Below, one piece after another: positions 53,881 through 64,000 of a DNA stretch of 64,000 bases (positions are counted from its first letter, which is position 1; every line of letters begins with the position of its first letter). The stretch spans positions 496,001-560,000 of the forward strand of contig NZ_JAHZQZ020000014.1 in NCBI RefSeq assembly GCF_019449275.2, in the 5' to 3' direction. Origin of the DNA: Microbacterium sp. HD4P20. Lineage in GTDB: Bacteria; Actinomycetota; Actinomycetes; Actinomycetales; Microbacteriaceae. Made by a program: the position numbers and the translations under genes. Below the pieces are notes generated by a model. That model did not search any database and was not told the DNA's origin. It worked only from the letters and a program-made list of their open reading frames with translations.

Positions 53881-53896
53881 GCCATCTGGCCGTTTT

Positions 53897-53947
53897 GTCT
53901 CGCCCCGGTCGCTCAACGCCCGCGCGTCGAGCGACCGGAGGCGAGAC
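53897..53947. repeat. REP-like palindrome between tpiA and secG
   Basis: GTCTCGCCCCGGTCGCTC pairs with GAGCGACCGG plus GGCGAGAC with a single bulged A, around a 14-nt loop. TTTT flanks it on both sides. It starts 10 bp after the tpiA stop and reaches the secG promoter, so it may be a terminator, an RNA stabiliser or an insulator. A related half-element occurs at 33448-33475. Confidence 0.85.
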
Positions 53948-53956
53948 GGAGCGTTT

Positions 53957-54748
53957 TCACACGCCGACGTGCTTCTGGTACCGGATGATCGCGGCGAACT
54001 CGTCCACGACGAGGCTCGCACCACCCACAAGGGCACCGTCGACGTCGGGTTCGCGCATGAAGCTGGCGATGTTGGCCGCCTTCACCGAGCCGCCGTAGAG
54101 CACGCGGGTCTTCGTCGCGGCATCCGGCCCCAGCTTCTCGGCGACGACCGCGCGCAGCGTGGCGCAGACATCCTGCGCCTGCTGTGGAGTGGCCGCCTGA
54201 CCCGAGCCGATGGCCCACACCGGCTCGTATGCGACGACGATCTCGGCATCAGCCTTCACGCCGGCGAGGGCCGCCGACAGCTGCGCGACCGGCACCGCGC
54301 TGGCGCCGAACTGCTCGAGGTCTTCGCTCGTCTCACCCACGCAGATGACGGGCACGAGGCCATGCCGAAGCGCCGCCTGCACCTTCGCCGCCACGACGTC
54401 GTCGCCCTCGGCGTGGTACTGCCGGCGCTCGGAGTGGCCGATGATGACATAGCGGTTGTCGAGCTTCGCGAGGAAGGCACCCGACACCTCACCTGTGTAA
54501 GCACCCGCGTCATGCGACGACAGGTCCTGCGCGCCCAACGCGAACGGGATCTTATCGGCATCGAGCAGGGTCTGGACCGTGCGCAGGTCGGTGAACGGCG
54601 GGAACACCGCGACCTCGACCGAGCCGTCCTCGTGCTTGGCGTCCTTCAGCGTCCAGTGCAGCTTCTGGACGAACGCGACCGCCTGCAGGTGGTCGAGATT
54701 CATCTTCCAGTTGCCCGCGATGAGCGGTGTGCGTCCTGCTACTGCCAT
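53957..54748 (-). CDS. tpiA: Triosephosphate isomerase
   Basis: A 263-residue TIM barrel. GNWKMN at residues 12-17 holds the catalytic Lys, [11 protein letters not shown] (about 98) the His, and [13 protein letters not shown] (about 170) the catalytic Glu. GGAGG lies before the ATG; the gene overlaps the end of pgk by 10 bp. Third gene of gap-pgk-tpiA. Confidence 0.97.
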   Translation of the reverse strand: MAVAGRTPLIAGNWKMNLDHLQAVAFVQKLHWTLKDAKHEDGSVEVAVFPPFTDLRTVQTLLDADKIPFALGAQDLSSHDAGAYTGEVSGAFLAKLDNRYVIIGHSERRQYHAEGDDVVAAKVQAALRHGLVPVICVGETSEDLEQFGASAVPVAQLSAALAGVKADAEIVVAYEPVWAIGSGQAATPQQAQDVCATLRAVVAEKLGPDAATKTRVLYGGSVKAANIASFMREPDVDGALVGGASLVVDEFAAIIRYQKHVGV

Positions 54749-55953
54749 CCGAGGACCTCCAGTCCGGGAAGCTTCTTTCCTTCGAGGAACTCCAGGCTGG
54801 CGCCCCCGCCGGTCGAGATGTGCCCGAACTCGTCGTCCGCGAAGCCGAGCTGGCGCACGGCGGCGGCGGAATCGCCACCGCCGACGACCGATAGCCCATC
54901 CACCTCGGTGAGCGCCTTGGCGACGGCCTTCGTTCCGGCGGCGAAGGCGGCCATCTCGAACACGCCCATGGGTCCGTTCCAGAACACCGTCTTCGAGTCG
55001 CGCACGGCATCGGCGAAGATGACAGCGGTCTCGGGACCGATGTCGAGCCCGAGCCCGGATGCACCGAAGGCGGTCGCTTCGATCGCCGAGGCCGGTGCGA
55101 CGACGTGGTCGGCATCAGCCGAGAACGACGCCGCGACGACCGCGTCGACCGGGAGGACGAGTTCCACCCCGAGCTCCCGCGCCTTGGCCATGTACCGCGT
55201 GACGGTGTCGAGCTGGTCCTTCTCGAGCAGGCTGGATCCGACCTTGTACCCCTGCGCGGCCAGGAACGTGAACATCATGCCGCCGCCGACCAGGAGTCGG
55301 TCCACTCGCGGGAGCAGGTGGTCGATGACCCCGAGCTTGTCGCTGACCTTGGAACCGCCCAGTACGACCGTGTAGGGCCGCTCGGGCTTCTCGGTGAGGC
55401 GGTCGAGGACCTCGACCTCCTTTTCGATGAGAGACCCGGCGGCGGACGGCAGAATCTGGGCGAGGTCGTACACCGACGCCTGCTTGCGGTGCACGACACC
55501 GAAGCCGTCCGAGACCAGCACGTCGCCGAGCTCGGCGAGCTGCTCGGCGAAGGCCCGGCGCGCGGAGTCGTCCTTCGCGGTCTCGCCCGGGTTGAATCGC
55601 AGGTTCTCGAGCACCGCGACGTCCCCGTCCTCGAGGGCGGCGACGGCCTCGTGGGCCGACTCCCCGACCGTGTCACGCGCGAAGGCGACCGGTTTGCCCA
55701 GCAGTTCGGCCAGCCGCTGGGCGACCGGTGCGAGGCTGAACGCGACGTCGGGCGCCCCGTCCGGGCGACCGAGGTGCGAGCAGACCAGGACGCGTGCGCC
55801 CTGGTTGATCAGAGCGTTGAGCGTGGGGAGCGTGGCCCGCACACGGCCATCGTCCGTGAGACGTGCGTCCTTCAGGGGGACATTGAGGTCAGCACGGACG
55901 ATGACGCGCTTGCCGGCCAGCGGACCCAGGCTGCTGAGGGTGCGCAGGGCCAT
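54739..55953 (-). CDS. pgk: Phosphoglycerate kinase
   Basis: 404 residues. [13 protein letters not shown] near the start, CSHLGRPDG (about 58), [10 protein letters not shown] (about 202) and GGGDSAAAV near the end are standard. It makes ATP from 1,3-bisphosphoglycerate. Starts 6 bp after the gap stop and overlaps tpiA, so the three genes are co-transcribed. Confidence 0.97.
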   Translation of the reverse strand: MALRTLSSLGPLAGKRVIVRADLNVPLKDARLTDDGRVRATLPTLNALINQGARVLVCSHLGRPDGAPDVAFSLAPVAQRLAELLGKPVAFARDTVGESAHEAVAALEDGDVAVLENLRFNPGETAKDDSARRAFAEQLAELGDVLVSDGFGVVHRKQASVYDLAQILPSAAGSLIEKEVEVLDRLTEKPERPYTVVLGGSKVSDKLGVIDHLLPRVDRLLVGGGMMFTFLAAQGYKVGSSLLEKDQLDTVTRYMAKARELGVELVLPVDAVVAASFSADADHVVAPASAIEATAFGASGLGLDIGPETAVIFADAVRDSKTVFWNGPMGVFEMAAFAAGTKAVAKALTEVDGLSVVGGGDSAAAVRQLGFADDEFGHISTGGGASLEFLEGKKLPGLEVLGWQ

Positions 55954-55959
55954 GGCGGG

Positions 55960-57700
<1,741 letters not shown>

Positions 57701-57832
57701 ATTCTCTTCTTCCTGTCGGCGCGCGCCGAATTCCTCGGCGCAGCGAGGGTGACGGGTTCATCCTACTGAGGCTCAACGCCCTGGCGCGGGGGTTGCTTCC
57801 CTTGATGACGTCGAGTATCCGGATGCCCCGGC

Positions 57833-58810
57833 TCAGTCTTCCAGGCCGGCGGGAACAGCAGCGTCGGTGCCCGGCACGCCGTCGGTCTCGGCCTTCTTGT
57901 CGGCCATCGCGAGGAGCCGGCGGATGCGTCCGGCCACCGCGTCCTTCGTCAGCGGCGGATCGGCGTGGTGACCGAGCTCGTCGAGGCTCGCATCCCGGTG
58001 GGCGAGCCTGAGGTCGCCGGCTTCGCGCAGGTGCTCGGGCACTTCGTCGCCGAGGATTTCCAGCGCGCGCTCGACCCGCGCGCAGGCGGCCACGGCCGCC
58101 TGCGCCGACCGGCGGAGATTGGCATCGTCGAAGTTGACGAGCCGGTTGACGCCGGCACGCACTTCTCGCCGCTGGCGCATCTGGTCCCAGTCGGACGCGG
58201 CGCGGACGGCACCCATGGCGGCCAGCGCGGCGCGGATCGCTTCACCCTCGCGCACCACGACGCGGGGCACGCCGCGCACCTCGCGGGCTTTGCCGGCGAT
58301 GCCCAGCCGATGGGCAGCCCCGACCAGTGCCATCGCCGCCTCAGACGACGGGCATGTGATCTCGAGGGCTGCAGAGCGTCCCGGCTCGCTCAGCGAGCCC
58401 GCCGCCAGGAACGCACCGCGCCAGATCGCGGCCAGATCGCCGCGAGAACCGGTCGTCAGCTTGTTGGGCAGGCCGCGCACGGGGCGCCGACGCTGGTCGA
58501 GCAGACCGGTCTGACGCGCAAGGGTTTCGCCGCCCTCGATCACCCGCACGGCGTAGTGGCTGCCGTTGCGCGCGCCCGAGCCCTGCACGTGGACGAGTTC
58601 GGGGCGGACGCCGTACAGCTCCACCAGGTCGCGCGCGGTGCGGCGTGCCAGCACGTCGGAGTCCACCTCAGCCTCGACCGCCACGCGGTTGGCGATCGAA
58701 TGGAGCCCCCCCGAGAACCGCAGCAACGAGGTCAGCTCTGCCACGCGGGCCGTCGGGCGCGGGTCGCGCACGGTGATCAGCTCGGCCTTCACGTCAGCAG
58801 TGAGCGACAC
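57833..58810 (-). CDS. whiA: DNA-binding protein WhiA
   Basis: A 325-residue WhiA. An N-terminal homing-endonuclease-like fold ([12 protein letters not shown] to [18 protein letters not shown]) precedes a C-terminal helix-turn-helix ([36 protein letters not shown]). In streptomycetes it regulates sporulation and cell division genes; in non-sporulating Actinobacteria its role is less clear. It follows rapZ by 54 bp; the yvcK gene often found between them is missing. Confidence 0.96.
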   Translation of the reverse strand: MSLTADVKAELITVRDPRPTARVAELTSLLRFSGGLHSIANRVAVEAEVDSDVLARRTARDLVELYGVRPELVHVQGSGARNGSHYAVRVIEGGETLARQTGLLDQRRRPVRGLPNKLTTGSRGDLAAIWRGAFLAAGSLSEPGRSAALEITCPSSEAAMALVGAAHRLGIAGKAREVRGVPRVVVREGEAIRAALAAMGAVRAASDWDQMRQRREVRAGVNRLVNFDDANLRRSAQAAVAACARVERALEILGDEVPEHLREAGDLRLAHRDASLDELGHHADPPLTKDAVAGRIRRLLAMADKKAETDGVPGTDAAVPAGLED

Positions 58811-58864
58811 GGGTCTCCTTCGCGGATGGGTCTCGGAACGAAGGACAAGCCTACTCGGCGGAAG

Positions 58865-59806
58865 TCATTCACGCCCGAGGTCGCGATGCTTCACGCGCAC
58901 CGCGACTCCTTGCGCCCCGGCCAGGCGGTCGGCGAGCTCCCGTGCCATCACGACGGACCGGTGCTTGCCGCCGGTGCAGCCCACCGCCACGACCGAGTGC
59001 CGCTTGTTCTCACGCTGGTACCCGGCGAGCACCGGGCGCAGGGCGGCGGCGTAGGCCTCGATGAAGTCCTCGGCGCCCTCCTGATCGAGGACGAACGCCC
59101 GCACGTCGGCATCCTCGCCGGTGAGCGGCCGCAGTCGTTCGTTCCAGAACGGGTTGGGGAGGAACCGCATGTCGGCGACGAGGTCGGCATCCGGTGGCAG
59201 CCCGTACTTGAAGCCGAAGCTCAGGATGGTGAGCGTGTGCCGCGCGGCGTTCTCCTCGGAGAAGAGGTCGCTCACCTGCGTCGCCAGCTGATGGATGTTG
59301 TACCCGGAGGTGTCGATGATCACGTCCGCGCTCTCGCGCACCGCAGTGAGCCGTGCCCGCTCCAGGCGGATGCCGTCGAGAATGGTGCCGTCGCCCTGGA
59401 GCGGATGCGGCCGGCGCACGGCTTCGAACCGCCGTACGAGCACCTCGTCCGAGGCATCCAGGAACATCAGCCGGATCTGCCGCCGCTCCCGCAGCGAGCG
59501 CATCGCCTCGGGCAGATCCGAGAACAGGTCTCGTCCCCGCACATCCACCACGACCGCCACGCGAGGGAGCACGCCGGCCGCGAGTTCCGTGAGATCCAGC
59601 AGCGGCTTGAGCATCTGCGGAGGAAGGTTGTCGACCACGTACCAGCCGAGATCTTCGAGCGCGTTGGCGGCGGTCGAGCGCCCCGCTCCCGACATTCCCG
59701 TCACGATGAGCACTTCGCCGCTGCGGTTCGGCTCCGCGCTCACGACCGTGCCGTCCTCGCTCTCGCCGGCCTGAGCCGTACTGTCGCGACCTGTCGCCTC
59801 GGTCAT
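58865..59806 (-). CDS. rapZ: RNase adapter / nucleotide-binding protein RapZ (YvcJ)
   Basis: A 313-residue P-loop protein. Walker [10 protein letters not shown] near residue 37, VVDNLPP following it, and the C-terminal [16 protein letters not shown] are the family marks. In Escherichia coli RapZ guides RNase E to small RNAs controlling glucosamine-6-phosphate synthase; in Gram-positives YvcJ has a looser link to nucleotide sensing. The ATG is preceded by GGGGTGG. It lies between uvrC and whiA as in most Actinobacteria. Confidence 0.95.
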   Translation of the reverse strand: MTEATGRDSTAQAGESEDGTVVSAEPNRSGEVLIVTGMSGAGRSTAANALEDLGWYVVDNLPPQMLKPLLDLTELAAGVLPRVAVVVDVRGRDLFSDLPEAMRSLRERRQIRLMFLDASDEVLVRRFEAVRRPHPLQGDGTILDGIRLERARLTAVRESADVIIDTSGYNIHQLATQVSDLFSEENAARHTLTILSFGFKYGLPPDADLVADMRFLPNPFWNERLRPLTGEDADVRAFVLDQEGAEDFIEAYAAALRPVLAGYQRENKRHSVVAVGCTGGKHRSVVMARELADRLAGAQGVAVRVKHRDLGRE

Positions 59807-59835
59807 GACCACCCCCGTCGCTCCCAGCCTATCCG

Positions 59836-61773
59836 TCAGCCCGTGAGGTGCAGGTGGATCGCCGCGGCGAGCTTCGGCCCGACACCGGGGAGTTGCGCGA
59901 TCTCGTCCGGCGTCGCCCGCTTGAGCGCCGCGACGGATCCGAAGTGCCGCAGGAGGGACTTGATCCGCGCCTCCCCCAACCCGGGCACCTCGGCCAGCAC
60001 GCTCTGGATGTCGCGCCGGCGCCGCTTGCGCTGATGGCTGATCGCGAAGCGGTGCGCCTCGTCTCTCAGCCGCTGCAGCAGATAGAGCGCCTCCGACGTG
60101 CGCGGAAGGATCACGGGGTACTCCTCCCCCGGCAGCCAAACCTCCTCGAGCCGCTTGGCGATGCCGCACAGTGCGATCTCTTCATGGCCGGCGTCGCGAA
60201 GTGCGCGTGCCGCGGCCTCGACCTGAGGCTTGCCGCCGTCGACCACGAGCAGCTGCGGCCGGTAGGCGAATCGGGGGCGCTTGCGGCTCGTGACCACTTC
60301 GGCATCGGGGTCGGTGACGATCTCAGCATCCGGTGAGACGACGGATGCCGCCAGCTCGGTGGCATCGTTCTCCTCGGGTCGATCGAGGTACGCCAGACGG
60401 CGCGTGAGCACCTGATAGAGCGAATCGGTGTCGTCGGTCGTCTCGGCGACCCCGAACGAGCGGTACTGGTCCTTGCGCGGCAGGCCGTCTTCGAAGACGA
60501 CCATTGACGCCACCACGTTGGTGCCGCCGAGATGCGACACATCGAAGCACTCGATGCGCAGCGGCGCCTCGGCGAGATCGAGGGCCTCCTGCAGATCGGT
60601 CAGCGCCTGGCTCCGCGCGACGTAGTCACTGGTGCGCCGGGTCTTGTGCAGCATGAGAGCTTGCTGGGCGTTCAGCTTCGCGGTCTTCATGAGCTCGGCC
60701 TTGCGTCCGCGCTGGGCCACCTGGATCGTCACGGACTTCCCGCGCCGTTCCCGCAGCCACGCCTCGAGCTCGACCGCATCGTCGGGCATCGAGGGGACGA
60801 GGACCTGACGCGGGATGTCGACGCTCGACGCGTTGCCGTACGCGCGCTGCACCACTTGGTCGACGAGGTCTCCCCCCGAGATGTCGAGCTCTTTCTCGAT
60901 CGTCGTGGCCCGGACGCCCCGCACGCGACCGCCGCGGATCACGAAGTGCTGCACGGTCGCGGCCAGTTCGTCCTCGGCGATGCCGAACAGATCGGCGTCG
61001 GTGTCGGGGGCCAGAACGAGTGCACTCTTGTTGAGGACCGCGTCGATCGCCTGGAGCTTGTCGCGATAGACCGCGGCCGCCTCGTAGTCCATCGCGGCCG
61101 CCGATTCGCGCATCCGTGCCGACAGCTCCCTCGTGAACCGCTGGTCACCGCCGGCCATGAACGCGACGAAGTCGTCGACCATGGCGCGATGCTCCTCGAT
61201 GGTCACCTTCATCGAGCACGGGCCGCCGCAGCGCCCGATCTGACCGGGGAAGCAGGGCCGGCCGCTGGCCATGGCCTTCTTGTACGACGCGTCGCTGCAC
61301 GTGCGAATCGGAAAGACCTTGATCATGAGGTCGATCGTGTCGTGCACCGCCCACACCTTGGGGTACGGGCCGAAGTACTTCGCGCCTGCGATCCGGCGAT
61401 TTCGCGTGACGATCACCCGCGGCGCTTCGTCGGCGAGGGTGATCGCCATGAACGGATAGGACTTGTCATCCCGATAGCGCACGTTGAACGGCGGATCGAA
61501 CTCCTTGATCCACTGGTACTCCAGCTGCAGCGAGTCGACGTCCGTCGCGACAACGGTCCACTCCACGGACGCCGCGGTGGTGACCATGCGGCGCGTGCGC
61601 TCATGGAGCGTGTGCAGCGGCGCGAAGTAGTTCGACAGGCGCGCGCGCAGGTTCTTCGCCTTGCCGACGTACAGCACGCGACCGGAACCGTCACGGAACC
61701 GGTAGACGCCCGGATTGGTCGGGATCTCGCCGGGCCGCGGCTTGTACGAGACCGTGGGCACGGACCTGACCAT
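59836..61773 (-). CDS. uvrC: Excinuclease ABC subunit UvrC
   Basis: A 645-residue UvrC. The GIY-YIG nuclease ([23 protein letters not shown]) is followed by the UvrB-interacting UVR motif (about residue 205-240), the RNase H-like nuclease with [10 protein letters not shown], and two C-terminal helix-hairpin-helix motifs ([30 protein letters not shown]). It cuts on both sides of bulky lesions. The start is 4 bp after the uvrA stop. Confidence 0.97.
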   Translation of the reverse strand: MVRSVPTVSYKPRPGEIPTNPGVYRFRDGSGRVLYVGKAKNLRARLSNYFAPLHTLHERTRRMVTTAASVEWTVVATDVDSLQLEYQWIKEFDPPFNVRYRDDKSYPFMAITLADEAPRVIVTRNRRIAGAKYFGPYPKVWAVHDTIDLMIKVFPIRTCSDASYKKAMASGRPCFPGQIGRCGGPCSMKVTIEEHRAMVDDFVAFMAGGDQRFTRELSARMRESAAAMDYEAAAVYRDKLQAIDAVLNKSALVLAPDTDADLFGIAEDELAATVQHFVIRGGRVRGVRATTIEKELDISGGDLVDQVVQRAYGNASSVDIPRQVLVPSMPDDAVELEAWLRERRGKSVTIQVAQRGRKAELMKTAKLNAQQALMLHKTRRTSDYVARSQALTDLQEALDLAEAPLRIECFDVSHLGGTNVVASMVVFEDGLPRKDQYRSFGVAETTDDTDSLYQVLTRRLAYLDRPEENDATELAASVVSPDAEIVTDPDAEVVTSRKRPRFAYRPQLLVVDGGKPQVEAAARALRDAGHEEIALCGIAKRLEEVWLPGEEYPVILPRTSEALYLLQRLRDEAHRFAISHQRKRRRRDIQSVLAEVPGLGEARIKSLLRHFGSVAALKRATPDEIAQLPGVGPKLAAAIHLHLTG

Positions 61774-61777
61774 CGGG

Positions 61778-64000
61778 TCAGCCGGCCTTGCGCGCCTCGA
61801 CCAGGTCGGCCGACGCCAGGCCCAGGACCTCCGCGAGGAAGGCGCCGGTGTGGCTGCCGTCGACGCGAGCGACCTGCTCGGGCGTGCCGGTCGCCACCAC
61901 CTCGCCACCGCCCGCGCCGCCTTCGGGCCCCAGATCGATCACCCAGTCCGAGGACTTGATGACGTCGAGGTTGTGCTCGATCACGATGACGGTGTTGCCT
62001 TTCTCGACCAGCCCGTTCAAGACCTCGAGCAGCTTGCGCACGTCCTCGAAGTGCAATCCCGTCGTGGGCTCATCCAGCACGTAGATCGACCGGCCGTTCG
62101 TGCGGCGCTGCAGCTCGGTCGCGAGCTTGACGCGCTGCGCCTCGCCTCCCGACAGGGTCGTCGCCGACTGCCCGAGCCGCACGTACCCGAGCCCGACGTC
62201 AACGAGAGTCTTGAGATAGCGGTGGATCGCCTGGATCGGCTCGAAGAACTCCGCGGCCTCGGCGATGGGCATCTCGAGGACTTCGGCGATGTTCTTGCCC
62301 TTGTAGTGCACGGCGAGCGTGTCGCGGTTGTACCGCTTGCCGTGGCACACCTCGCAGTCCACGTACACATCGGGCAGGAAGTTCATCTCGATCTTGATCG
62401 TGCCGTCACCCGAGCAGGCCTCGCAGCGCCCACCCTTGACGTTGAAGCTGAAGCGCCCCGGCAGATAGCCGCGCACCTTCGCCTCGGTCGTCTCGCTGAA
62501 CAGCGTGCGGATCCGGTCGAACACGCCGGTGTAGGTGGCGGGGTTCGAGCGCGGCGTCCGGCCGATCGGCGCCTGATCGACGTGCACCACTTTGTCGAGG
62601 TTGTCCAGGCCTGTCACTCGCGTGTGCTTTCCTGCCACCCGCCGAGCGCCGTTGAGGCGCGTCGCGAGCACCTGGTACAGGATGCCGTTGACCAGCGAGG
62701 ACTTGCCCGACCCGCTCACGCCGGTGACCGCGGTCAGGACACCGAGAGGAAAGCCGACCGTGACGTTCTTGAGGTTGTTCTCGCGGGCGCCCACGACCGT
62801 GACCTGGCGCGTCTTGTCGATCTTGCGCCGCCGCTTCGGGATGGGGATCGCGCGCCGGCCCGACAGGTAGTCGCCCGTGATCGAGGACCGATCGGCGAGA
62901 AGTTCGGCGAGCGGACCGGAGTGCACCACGTCGCCGCCGTTGACGCCCGCGCCGGGCCCGATGTCGACGAGCCAGTCGGCGGCGTGGATCGTCTCCTCAT
63001 CGTGCTCGACGACGATGAGCGTGTTCCCGAGATCGCGTAGCGCGACCAGCGTCTCGATGAGACGGCGGTTGTCGCGCTGATGCAGGCCGATCGACGGCTC
63101 GTCCAGCACGTACAGCACGCCGGTCAGGCCGGATCCGATCTGCGTGGCGAGCCGGATGCGCTGCGCCTCACCGCCCGAGAGCGTCGCAGCAGCACGGCTG
63201 AGGCTCAGATAGTCCAGCCCGACGCGGATGAGGAAGTCCAGGCGCAGCCGGATCTCGCGCAGCACCTGCGCGGCGATCGTGGCCTCGCGCTCGGTGAGCG
63301 TCAGCTTCGCGAAGTACTCGCGGGCTTCGCCGAGGCTCAGGCGCGAGGCATCCGCGATGGAATGCCCGTGCACCAGCACCGCCAGCACTTCCGGCTTCAG
63401 CCGGTCGCCGTCGCAGACCGGGCACGGCACCTCGCGCAGGTACTCGGACCACCGCTGGCGCTGCGTGTCGGACTCGGCCTGCGTGTACTGCCGCTCGATG
63501 TAGGGCACGACCCCCTCGAAGCCGGACGAGTAGCGCATCTCGCGCCCGTATCGGTTCTTCCACCGCACGGTGACCTTGTAGTTCTCGCCGCGCAGCACGG
63601 CCTCGCGCACGTCGGCGGGCAGCTTCTTCCACGGCGTGTCGAGCGAGAAACCGAGATCGTTCGAGAGCCCCTCGAGCAGACGCTCGTAGTACTGGAACAG
63701 CCCCTTGCCCTGCGTGGTCCACGGGATCAGCACGCCCTCCCGGATGGAGAGGTCCTCGTCGCCGAGCATCAGGTCGACATCGACCGACATGCGGGTGCCG
63801 AGTCCTGAGCAGGTCGGGCACGCCCCGAACGGCGCGTTGAACGAGAACGTCCGAGGCTCGATCTCGGTCAGCTGCAGCGGATGCCCGTTCGGACACGCCA
63901 GCTTCTCGGAGAAGGACTGCCACGCGGCATCGCCCTCCTCGTCGACGAAGTTGACCTGCATGAGGCCGCCGGCCAGCGAGAGCGCCGTCTCGACGGAGTC
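61778..64000 (-). CDS. uvrA: Excinuclease ABC subunit UvrA (N-terminus outside window)
   Basis: The C-terminal 740 or so residues of UvrA; the coding frame runs off the right end of the window, so the first Walker A is missing. Visible are the first zinc-related CPTCSGLG, signature [13 protein letters not shown] of domain I, the second Walker [11 protein letters not shown], the zinc finger CEACSGDG to [10 protein letters not shown], and signature [12 protein letters not shown] of domain II. It recognises damage and loads UvrB. It is followed closely by uvrC. Confidence 0.97.
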   Translation of the reverse strand, partial: DSVETALSLAGGLMQVNFVDEEGDAAWQSFSEKLACPNGHPLQLTEIEPRTFSFNAPFGACPTCSGLGTRMSVDVDLMLGDEDLSIREGVLIPWTTQGKGLFQYYERLLEGLSNDLGFSLDTPWKKLPADVREAVLRGENYKVTVRWKNRYGREMRYSSGFEGVVPYIERQYTQAESDTQRQRWSEYLREVPCPVCDGDRLKPEVLAVLVHGHSIADASRLSLGEAREYFAKLTLTEREATIAAQVLREIRLRLDFLIRVGLDYLSLSRAAATLSGGEAQRIRLATQIGSGLTGVLYVLDEPSIGLHQRDNRRLIETLVALRDLGNTLIVVEHDEETIHAADWLVDIGPGAGVNGGDVVHSGPLAELLADRSSITGDYLSGRRAIPIPKRRRKIDKTRQVTVVGARENNLKNVTVGFPLGVLTAVTGVSGSGKSSLVNGILYQVLATRLNGARRVAGKHTRVTGLDNLDKVVHVDQAPIGRTPRSNPATYTGVFDRIRTLFSETTEAKVRGYLPGRFSFNVKGGRCEACSGDGTIKIEMNFLPDVYVDCEVCHGKRYNRDTLAVHYKGKNIAEVLEMPIAEAAEFFEPIQAIHRYLKTLVDVGLGYVRLGQSATTLSGGEAQRVKLATELQRRTNGRSIYVLDEPTTGLHFEDVRKLLEVLNGLVEKGNTVIVIEHNLDVIKSSDWVIDLGPEGGAGGGEVVATGTPEQVARVDGSHTGAFLAEVLGLASADLVEARKAG

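Overview
The window is 64 kb of GC-rich (roughly 70%) actinobacterial chromosome. RbpA, WhiA, OpcA, a GT4-type glycogen synthase, a SUF operon with a Rieske ferredoxin, and the overall gene style point to Micrococcales, most likely a Microbacterium-like member of the Microbacteriaceae. That placement is inference. I see no phage, transposase, CRISPR array, rRNA or tRNA. Most of the window is ordinary core genome.

Layout. A Sir2 deacetylase fragment (to 380) is followed by a head-to-head array of 20-bp repeats (401-675) and a histidine phosphatase. A TetR-controlled acyl-CoA carboxylase cluster (1313-8305) encodes carboxylase beta and alpha subunits, acyl-CoA dehydrogenase, a MaoC hydratase and a CitE-like lyase. 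Together with the branched-chain keto-acid dehydrogenase operon and its divergent Lrp-type regulator (10162-14380) it forms a complete-looking leucine degradation route. The order resembles the Mycobacterium tuberculosis Rv2495c-Rv2502c/Rv2506 region. A Tat-exported phosphoesterase sits between the two blocks. From 14.4 to 28.3 kb are mostly single genes: an EamA transporter with a divergent CGNR protein, hydrolases, an exonuclease, L31 type B, a divergent glycogen pair (glgM-like/glgC), serB, fabG, a small membrane/Cys-rich/SURF1 operon, an ABC-F protein and bioY. From 28.4 to 33.4 kb is an iron-siderophore uptake operon behind an iron-box-like palindrome. It is followed by an MFS carrier, a MalY-type lyase and a lipoprotein serine hydrolase. 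The sufB-D-Rieske-C-DUF59 operon (37.8-41.9 kb) abuts ctaA, a small membrane protein and ctaB (haem A synthesis).

From 45 kb on, tkt-tal-pgi-zwf-opcA-pgl (+ strand) carries the pentose phosphate pathway. It converges on a - strand series uvrA-uvrC-rapZ-whiA-sodA-gap-pgk-tpiA-secG-rbpA, which holds the lower glycolysis trio. Many genes within operons overlap by 1-4 bp (ATGA, GTGA, TGATG), implying translational coupling.

The least explained material is non-coding: the 20-bp inverted repeat array, several REP-like palindromes (one inside a coding region, one over the secG promoter), paired 16-bp operators in front of the TetR gene, two palindromes before bioY, and a strong excess of the hexamer GGATGC.
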